64,000 bases of DNA from Cloeon dipterum (taxonomy: Eukaryota; Arthropoda; Insecta; Ephemeroptera; Baetidae). Under the pieces are notes generated by a model that saw only the letters and a list, made by a program, of their open reading frames with translations, made no database searches and was not told the DNA's origin. Positions 54,908 to 64,000 of the stretch are shown here, piece by piece (positions within the stretch are counted from its first letter, which is position 1; every line of letters begins with the position of its first letter). Where the stretch lies: assembly GCF_949628265.1 (NCBI RefSeq), contig NC_088789.1, forward strand, positions 26,529,883 to 26,593,882. The letters are read 5' to 3'. Both the position numbers and the translations under genes were made by a program.

Positions 54908-57900
54908 CTAAAACAGAGAGATACCAAACGTTTTGAAAAGTGCTTTCTTCTTAACACTTTTTACGTAAATAAAGGACGCACGTGATTTTCATTTTAACAC
55001 ATTTTACGATAAAACAAAATTTTGTAAATAGTAATTAAAACCTTCAATTTTTTTAAACGACTAATTTAAATCATAAATAGTCGCTATTGAGAACCAAAAG
55101 TAGTAATTCCCTGCCGCAATAAAGTCTTCAGCATTGATGCGCGATTGTCACGCTCATTTAATTTTTTTAACCTCTGCTCTCGAGCACATCCCGTGGGATA
55201 TGAGCTCACCAGGTCTCAATAAAACCGCCGAGCCGCAGATGAGCTTAGACCCAATGTGGCCATTTTTCGCCTCCTCGTCGCACCTAGGTCTTTAATTGAA
55301 ACGCCAGAGCCGCTGGGAAAGTGCGAAAACCAGCAAGTAGTGACGAGTCGGCGCCGATGTGCCTCCCAGTTACAATTCTTAAAATTGAGGCTCAAGGGAA
55401 TAAATGGAATGAATATCTTACTGGGATTATGATTCTGAGACTGTAAAAGCCAAATTCCATTATGTAAAAATGGAACATTTCTATTTGACCAGCATAGAAG
55501 GAGAATTAAAAAATAAAATATGCTAAAATATTCTGTTCTGCTCAGTTTTTTATTAACTATTCCAATAGTCTTCTTGTCAAAATAAGACATTTCCAGATAT
55601 TGCTAAAGCCGTTTGGAATTTTGTTTTCGTTTGTTTCGATTTGAAATTTACGCTGGGCTGAGGAACTAGAAATAAATATGTTGCGTAGTTGATATAGGTT
55701 TATGTAACTACTCTTCTGTCTTTCAAACAGATTCAAATCAACAATCCGAAAATATGTATCCCTTCTCGAAATATGAAGCAGACCCCGTTGGGAACGAAAC
55801 CACAAACAAACTAAATCTTTCACTTCGGTTCGTGCTTCAAATGCAAAATAAACATTGCCAGTCGATATTTCGAGATTTTCATGGCTCAGTAGTTCGCATT
55901 TTCCCGATATCCAGGCAAAGAGCACTCATGCAAAATGATTGCCAACTGAATCTAAAGTAGGAGCACTCAGGGGAAAAATTTGCAAAGGTGCAATTTCGTT
56001 TTGGACAAGTCCCTATGGCCACTGCTGGCGACTGAAAGCGGCACTAAACACGGTGTCGTGAGCGGTTGAGCAGATATCGGCTAGCTTTTTGCTTTCACAA
56101 AAACGAGCACGCAGTTTGCCAATACATAGAGTTCGGGCCGTGCTCTTTTAGAGAGGAGAGTAATTAGCCTTTTGATGTGCCACTGCATGCAAATTTGACG
56201 CATCGATCGCGCCCGACAATTCTTTCGAGCTGCTCACTTTCAAGCCCTTTTGTTTGACGCACTCGATCAGATATCATCATCATCATCAGTGGCAGCAGCA
56301 GCGAACCTCACTTCATCTCCACAAAAGGAACGAGCGGGTGGTACCATAATTGACAACCGTGTCAGCGCATTCTTCTCGCTCAGCGCCTTCAAAATGGTAA
56401 TGAGAGAGCGAATTTTGTTCTCCGCGCCGTAATTGGATCGAGCGCATCCAGTCGAAAGCATATATACACGCGTATGATTTGCAGCTGCTGGAAAATCGTG
56501 TTTTGCTGTAATGGAATATATGAACGCGGAGGCGAGCAGCACCAGTTAATAAAAGAGTGGAACACTAATCTCCCTGCGGTTGCGAGCTCTCTCTCTTCCT
56601 TTTTCTCGCTACTTTGTTAATTAAACGAGCTTGTTCCAACAAGACTTGCGTAAAATGGTTAAAGAGGTTTAAATATGCACGTTGGAAGAGTTATGAAACT
56701 TTTATAACGAAGCGTATCTCATGAATCATTTACAGAGAGGCGCGATTATGAAATCAAGAAAATCTCGTCTTTGGTAACAGCAGCGAGATAACAACTTCCA
56801 TTCATTTCCTTTGATGCGCCCTACTCTCTCAAGTGTGATTATGCATGTTTTCAAAAAGGTCAATTAAGAGCATGATGAAGGATCCGAGCAGTCTTCCATG
56901 TTTTAAGAAGAATTTTACGCAAGATTTATTTTAAAATAAAAAAACGAAGCTCTGATTGAGAATGAATATTATTTGAAATGGGTTTCTGGTTTTATAAAAA
57001 AGACTGATGTGTTTGATGCTCGAAAGCATCAACAGTTATTCCATCGATGACAGGGAAAAAATGAGGATCCAATCATTCTTTGGAGTAAAAACAGGTATGC
57101 CAAGGAAATAACATATAATCTTCAAAAGATACCTGGGAGAGTTATTGTGGTTGCCAAACCGTTTATATTTATTATTTCGTTTGATATGAAATAGAGCCCA
57201 ATTTCGGATGTAAGGATGTAGGATAACAAGAATAATGTACGCTTCTCTCTGTTGGATATGGGAGGCGTGGTGAAAGTTTACCAGTGAACTAGGCAGGCAG
57301 TAAAATGCAAATTTTATAGGCGGCGGTTATTTCCAAAAGTATTCAGAAAATTTGCGTCGATGATGGGCCTGTAGGAAGACCCTCTTGGCTTGCTTTAAAA
57401 GCATTGTCGGCTAAATTGCGGCTCGCTCCGCTACTTTGAACATTAAAGCATAAATTATGAGCGATCCGAGGATAAATTATCGGTGCGCGCGGTGATACTA
57501 AAAGTCCGATCATAATGGAGCTGCGGACTTGATCAATAGAGATTTATGCCCACACGCATATTTTATGGATATATATCTATGCCGCGTGCTACCGCGCGCC
57601 GAGTTTTCGCTCGCAGCCAGCCAGCCGACGCCACAACGCAGCCCCTGCTGCTGTAGGTTGGGTACATTTATAAATTTCGTGGTACACTGAAGGCAAACAC
57701 AGACTGTGTGTGTGTGTTCCTTGAACAAAACTCTCGGCTGCAAGTTTCTCGCTTTTCGACAGCACGACACTTGTGTAAGCAAACTCCGAGTTTAGTTAGC
57801 AGATATGCAAAGTCTCCGATCAGTTTACAGAACGTACAGCTCTCGCGGATTGTGCCAGCGACAGGATTTTTTAAATTTCACATGTGGCCATTAAAACGCG

Positions 57901-58218
57901 CTGATGAAAGCCTTTTAGCCTATCAGGGCGTTAAATTTTCATCATTCCCAAAGCTGATCCCCTTTGTCTGGCTGCTGCTAATAAAAAGCAGTCTGTCATG
58001 CATGCTGTGGAGCTTACAAAACGCTCTTTTTGCCCGACAAACAACGCACCACTTTATTAAGACTTTTTTTTATCAAAAGACCGTGATGACAATGACGGAG
58101 ACGGGGATTTAATTGTTGCTCACCCTCAGTTCCTGGAATAAATTAACTGAGGCTGTGAAAGAAAAGGTCATACGCTTTAGGATCCTAAAGGCCCAATTTT
58201 TGGCTCGCAAAATGAGAT

Positions 58219-58660
58219 TTAAAGTGGAATGATACAGGGCAATAATTTAAAATCATTTGAATTGTTTGATGCCATAAACAATTGATCGATAAACAATTTG
58301 TTCAATTATTTGCAATAATAAAAAAGGACCTTCCTAGAGTAAAAATTCAAATTTTGCCAATTTTCTCCAAAATTTACAGTGCTCGAACATATTTTCTTGG
58401 CATATTCCGATTCCGCTCGTCGAGATCTGTCCAACGGTGTATGCCACTTATTGGGGAAACTCTTGGTTTTGAAATTAAATCGGATTTCAAGTAAGGAGAC
58501 AGCCATCACCATTATAAAAGCACGGTAATTTTCCAGCCAATTTTCTCAAAAAATTACAGTGCTTCTTAGGCCAATTTAGGCTTAAACTGAATCTTAAGGA
58601 ATGAGTTTACGCATTGGCAACAAGCATTTTCCAGGCTTTTGCAGTATCATGCCTCTTTAA
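58219..58660 (-). mobile_element. R2 MITE-like element, full-length copy, reverse orientation
   Basis: A 442-bp copy starts TTAAAGTGGAATGATACAGG and ends GCAGTATCATGCCTCTTTAA. It has TTAA at each end and imperfect inverted termini. Its internal sequence is a close reverse complement of the copy at 17403. Confidence 0.88.
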
Positions 58661-59476
58661 ATCCCTGTAAAATAGTTTTAAAATTTGAATTTGGTTTTAA
58701 TTGAGCCATATAGATCTAAACAACTAAAAAATTCCTGTCTATATATTTACAGTGTTCAGTTTAGTTAGGTGTTCAGGCGGAGTATGCCGGCCCATGCGAA
58801 GGGAGCTTTATCTTCAAAAGCTCTCGCTTTTGCATCAATCAAACAACAGTCAAGTTACTAGAGAGAGATTTCAGGCTTAAAGAGTTACTCAGAAACTAAA
58901 ACGAGGAAATCCGCTCATGGAAATTTATAGTGACGGCTCATTAATTTCGCGAAAACTTGCACAGACTGCTTTTCTCGGAGCTTTTGCTTTATATGGACAA
59001 ATATAAATCATAATAATGTGCGACACGCTATTGCATTCTCGGACCATTCAAGTGCGTGTTTAAAGAAGAGCGCTATGGCATTTCATTCATCGTCGGGATA
59101 TATAGAGAGGAAGGAAATTTCCTATTCTCTCTCCTGAGAAGCTCTAACCGAAAATGCGTATTTGAAGCACACACACATTCATAATTTGTTTGCATATAAA
59201 TCACCTTTGGCAGCACTCGCACACCCAAATTTGTTTGCCTTTGCTTTTATAGCGCGCGTGCATGGTGTTTATTATTCATCCACAAATACATCGCCTCCAT
59301 GTAGATACACAAATTGAGGTTGGACGTATAAAATTTGTATATTCTTTCTTTTCCTTTTAACTAAAGATTGTTATGCAGTTTCTATGTAATAAGATATAAC
59401 AAATCAATTGTTTATATGAATATGTAAAGGTTTTATTTTATAGAAAGCTAAACTGAACGGATGAATCTTTGAAATT

Positions 59477-59528
59477 TTAAAGTAAAAGCTTTACAGAAAA
59501 TTGGCTAAACAAAATCAGTTTTACCTTT
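59477..59528 (+). repeat. R1 left-end fragment abutting an R2 copy
   Basis: TTAAAGTAAAAGCTTTACAG followed by AAAATTGGCTAAAC matches the R1 left terminus. After about 50 bases the R2 copy begins at a TTTA. I cannot find the rest of R1 beyond it. Confidence 0.6.
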
Positions 59529-59969
59529 AGTGGATTGATACAGGGCAACAATTGAAAATTATTTGAATTGTTGGATGCCGTAAACAATTGATTGACAAAC
59601 AATTTGTTCAACAATTTGCAATAATATAAAAGGATCTTCCTACAGTAAAAATTCAAATTTTGCCAGTTTTATCCAACATTTACAGTGCTTGAACATATTT
59701 TATTGGCATATTCCGATTCCTCTCGTCGAGATCTGTCCAACGGTGTATGCCACTTATTGGGGAAACTCTTGGTTTTGAAATTAAATCGCATTTCAAGTTA
59801 GGAGACAGCCATTACCATTTGAACAGCACGGTAACTTTCCAGCCAATTTTCTCAAAAAATTACAGTGCTTCTTAGGTCGATTTAAGCTTTAACTGAATCC
59901 TAAGGGATGAGTTTATGCATTGACAACAAGGAATTTCCAGCTAGATTGTGCAAAATCAATCCACTTTAA
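59526..59969 (-). mobile_element. R2 MITE-like element, reverse orientation, slightly eroded ends
   Basis: A copy of about 444 bp, in line with the copy at 58219 over nearly its whole length. The left end GTGGATTGATACAGGGCAAC and the right end CAATCCACTTTAA show small changes at the terminal repeats. Confidence 0.82.
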
Positions 59970-62900
59970 GCCATAAGTGATTAATCAGAATTCCTATTAG
60001 CTCATCAATTAAATATATTAACCAAATGTTTTTGTTGCAACAAAGAGTCAAATTGTTGAATTTGCACCTGTTGAAGGGGATTCAGCGTCGAACGAGTGTA
60101 AACCGCAAGTTAATTAAGGGATGATTAACGCATTGCGTGTACGCAAATCCCACTCTGGCATTCCGGGTTTAATCCCGGCAACTCCAGCCCGGCAATTGCC
60201 GGAGCTCGGCAAAATTAGTTTGAGGAATTCCGCCGCACACGCACTCAACCGCTCGGCGCGCGGCCGAGTGTATTTGTTTTCAAACGTCTAACCCAAATAT
60301 GCATTTGGACTGAAATCCTCGGGGCTTATTTGATTGCGACCTGGACCAAAAACAGAGCGAATTCAAACTCACACAAATAATATGATCGTTCGACGGTTTG
60401 GCCCGCAGTTGCGATGGTCTGTATATTAATTCAGAAGAGGGATGAAAGCCAGCAGTATGACGAGCCTTTTAAATAGACATTCGCACGTACGTGCATGATG
60501 GACTGCTGGAAACTCGCTTTTTCGTGCTTTCCCCTGTTTATTTAGCGAAATATATGCGCTTTGTGTGGCCGAAACTCTTTCATCACATGCGTGGCGCCAA
60601 CGCAAAAGATAAATCGCCATGAAAAATGGACTTTGGAATACGCAATATTGCTAGTAATCTATCTTGTTTGTATGGCACTATACACGGTAAAATTTGTAAT
60701 AGGAAAGCATCAATGGAAAGCATTTTGTAATTTCACGACTCTAGTTCTATTTGATATTGAAATTATGCCAAAGAGATCATCATAGCATGTCATCATTCAA
60801 ATAATTTGTTTTAATTCATGTTAAAGTTATGTGATGACTAGAAATTTGTTTAAAAAGTTTTGTTTTCTTCAATCTACAGTAATATATGACTGCTACTGAT
60901 TTGGGTTTTACAATTTGTACACTAAATAATTTAAATTGAGCAAGACGATAACGTTTCCTAATATATTTTTTGAGTTAACAACTCTGATTTTTTTAGCTCT
61001 GCGCTTTGGCAATTTTTATTTGAAATTTAAATTTAAATTTTATGTGCATTCACAAATTATTTGACCGAATTTCGCGGCTAGAACTTTTTTAGGCTGAACC
61101 AACACAGCCCTCATACAGGAAGTGATACAGTGATTTGCTAAAAACAGATGCCCCACGGGATGTTGCTGCTGTGCCATTTATTAAAATAATGATTTGTTAG
61201 TTTTCTTCTTGGCAAGTGTAAACAAAACAAGGCAATGCTGAACGCACAAAAGCACACAAATTGGTCGTGCGTTTATAGTATGTAGGCCGCCGAAGGGGTG
61301 AACATTCATTCACTCTCCAAACGCAGCACAGGATTTTGAATTGCCAGCAGACAGCGAGACGTTTGCACGGACATCCTAGCACTACCTCGGCCTTTTCTTG
61401 GTTCATATCCTGCAGGCGCATGTGACTTCCAAGCACGAGTTCACGAACCATTTCATTATGCATTGAAGTCGATTCTCGGGGCAGTGACTGATTCTCTCTT
61501 TTTTACGATGACTCGACTGTTTTTTATTAAAGTTCCACGAAGACGCACTCAAATAGGCAATTTCAATTCAGCTCTTGCTAGATAAATTACGTTATATTCA
61601 GCATCGAGAGTTGAGAACCCACTTTAATGGCCATTTCGTGCTTCCACTGATCCATTATCAGCGATATATTTATTTTTAATTTATTTTTTTATGTGCGAAA
61701 TATTGGGACAAAACAGAGTGTCACCTTTAACGAGCTCATTTGTTTTGCTTTATACAGGGATTCTAGCTCATTAGCCACATAAAAAAGGTTTGCAGTGGTT
61801 TTGCTATACATGCTTGCAGTGCGGTAGAGATTTCCGCCCACTTTGATGTCTCGAAATGAGATGTCTCGCCTCTCTGCGCTTCGAGATCCATTGTGTGCTG
61901 GAGGAAAAAGTTACTCACTCTTTCTCTCCAGTTCTTTGATCTTTAACTTCATTTTCCGCGCATTGTGTGCTCCGCTCTGTTGCATACCTAAATTGTCGCA
62001 GATCTCGATCCCTCGGCATGCGCTCGAGTCAATTTAAGAAAAAATGTTCTCAACACACGTGACTTTGTTATTTACGTGGAATTTTTCTCCAAATTGAAAT
62101 ATAATGAGTTTCCCGGAGGGGGGACAAAGCATTTTCGGTCTTCTCTTAATGAGTCTTGCTGCGAAAAAAATCATTTAAACGAGAGCTTCAGACAAAAGCA
62201 AGAGCAGGGACGGTGTGTTGTGTTCGTGACAGAAGGGCAGGGATTCGTTTTGAAAATGAGAGCTCTATGAGAAGCCGACGCACTTCATAAAAGTCGGGGA
62301 AAAAGGCGAATGCAGGAGTTGCCGCAGCTCAAGTGTTGCCTGGCAACAAATCCCTTTTAAGAACGACGCTCGCATATCTCAAAAATATAATCAAAAATGA
62401 GTCCCAAGGTTGCATTAATGCGCTGGGCAAATTCTTCCAACTCCGCAGTTTAGCGTCACGTGAATGCGCATCGCCTCTAATTTTAACCGCCGAACTAATA
62501 AGCGAAGTCAATTTGCGACTTTGGTGTACATAAACATTCCTGCCAGAGCTTCAAGAGACGAGATGAGAGTGCTCGAACGCAGGTATGTGTTTATGATTCG
62601 GGTGACGTAATCCAGAGACTCTTGTTAATGAATACACAGCTGCGCTCGCACACTCGACGAGATCAAGTAGTTTGCATGTGGTGCTCAATGATGACACGCT
62701 TCTTTCAACTGAAGCAGGCGATAATGATTGATTCGAGTGCTGAATACAAAAGAGGAAAACACGTGCATAAACATAAAATTTTATAAAGCCGACTGAAGGA
62801 AACAAAATTAATTTTTAAACGTTCAAACAACGATTAGCATCGGTAAGTTCAAACAGGCTTATTTCTATTTAATTTAAAAAAGTTCATCAACATTTATTCC

Positions 62901-64000
62901 TTAAGAGTCAGTAAAAAATTTCGTGATTTAAGTCCTTTTCCTATCCGTAAAAATAAGTTTTCCATTTACGCCATGGCCTAGCTGTTTCGTAATATTTCGC
63001 TATGAACAAGAGTTTCCACTTTGCCCAATTTCTGCGTGAATGGAAGCAATCTAGTTCTTTCCATCTTTCAGGAACGTGTCAGTCGAGAGTTATTAATATG
63101 ATGGATTACGCGGACGTCTCGTTAAATGAAGCTAATTGTCGATTGATTTATTAAATCTTCGTGCACCCCTCTCGACGTATAGCGAGGCAATTAATCGCGC
63201 TCGGCCGATCGATTTGTTTTTCTTCCCTAACAGAGTAGCAGGGGAAATAATTATCTGCAGGAAGCGAAAGTTCAAGCTTTCTGCCCGGAAATATAGGTCG
63301 CGGGGGACAAGAGGCAGGCTCCGGCAGAGAGCAGGAAAAGTAACAGCTCTTTGACTTTGACTCCCTAGTAAGTCTTGCATCTGCGGATTTTATAACAAAA
63401 GACACCGTTGTCTTTTTGCGATCAAATTTCTCCTACCTCGAGACAGAATGACAAGAAGCCGCGTGCATGCCGACTTTTGGCAAAGCGGCTATCCGTCTCC
63501 GGCACATTAATGAAAACGTTCTCACATCTAAAATGTTCCTTGGTAATTAATTACACACTTCTGCGAAGTGGAACAGGGTACAAAGGACGCATTAAGTAAA
63601 AAGAAAGGAACGACAAAGGGGTATTAAATTATCCAGCTTTCCAGCTTCTGTTGAGCGTGCAAAATTAGAGGAGAGCAAAAATCATCCATTCAAATATTTA
63701 AACATTTGGGATTTATATTTTCTTATGTGCTACGTTTTTTCTGTCTTAAATAAATTATTATTTTGAAGCAAGTATTTTTTTCTAAGAAATAATAAATTGT
63801 AACACATAACCCGTTTGAAAGATTTCATAACATTTTTATTCCGACACTAAATCTCTTTTCCCGGCCTTGACTAAGATCTAGTAATAGAATTTCCATGCTA
63901 AAAGGATCTTCCAATTAGTTCAACTGAGTCCACGCTCCTTCCATGCAGTGCAAATAGGAATTTGGGAGGAAATGGTAATAACCAATCCACTGTCATCACG

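Larger units (their letters stand above)
54908..64000. other. Non-coding stretch upstream of SPR, no gene seen
   Basis: No coding exon could be supported. Frames of 124 and 122 codons at 55216-55590 and 55557-55925 overlap each other on the same strand, have no domain and look random. R2 copies lie at 58219-58660 and 59526-59969, and an R1 end fragment at 59477-59528. GC-richer islands near 56000-56600 and 61800-62500 resemble regulatory DNA but show nothing specific. Non-coding SPR exons may be here. Confidence 0.5.

Noticed and set aside
55216..55925. 124- and 122-codon minus-strand frames
   Set aside because: They overlap each other at 55557-55590 and show no domain or splice-linked partner.

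Overview
The window is nuclear DNA of an insect, or at least an arthropod. Its genes are split by spliceosomal introns, it holds a cuticle-protein family typical of insects (obstructor/CPAP3), and it encodes a sex-peptide/myoinhibitory-peptide receptor. I cannot fix the order or species. There are no bacterial operons, rRNA genes, tRNAs I could recognise, or CRISPR arrays.

Layout. 1-21259 has no coding exon that I can support; it is AT-rich non-coding DNA with microsatellites, a 5'-truncated LINE fragment (about 6435-7061), a 414-bp foldback element (15821-16234) and several short DNA-transposon copies. 21260-25181 (+) is the 3' part of a Krueppel-like factor gene with three C-terminal zinc fingers; its upstream exons are not visible. 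Next come four three-domain chitin-binding protein genes: a CPAP3-E/obst-E-like gene on the minus strand (26913-29253), then obst-B-like (33351-35382), obst-A-like (37013-38767, with a second terminal exon at 39130-39238) and a CPAP3-D-like gene (41578-44074), all plus. Tail to tail with the last is an eight-exon porphobilinogen synthase (ALAD) gene on the minus strand (44366-46933). A 1.9-kb non-autonomous hAT-like element (47604-49522) follows. Then comes a three-exon GPCR gene of the sex-peptide-receptor family (51171-54861, minus). 54908-64000 has no supported coding gene and may hold its 5' untranslated exons or promoter.

How the genes relate. The four CPAP3 genes share one plan. Exon 1 carries the signal peptide, and exons 2-4 each carry one six-cysteine CBM14 (peritrophin-A) domain. 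Intron phases are 1,1,1,2, and the last intron splits the codon of the final cysteine. They are therefore tandem duplicates of one ancestor and probably act together in assembling and protecting cuticular chitin. obst-A has two competing terminal exons that would give different C-terminal tails. The KLF, ALAD and SPR genes are functionally unrelated neighbours.

Mobile DNA. Two related families of short TTAA-flanked inverted-repeat elements, called R1 and R2 here, have at least 13 copies or fragments in the window. One R2 copy sits inside an R1 copy. At least two other elements have 8-bp target duplications and hAT-like termini. All exon boundaries were read by eye from splice consensus, reading-frame continuity and comparison among the paralogs; none was tested against transcripts.
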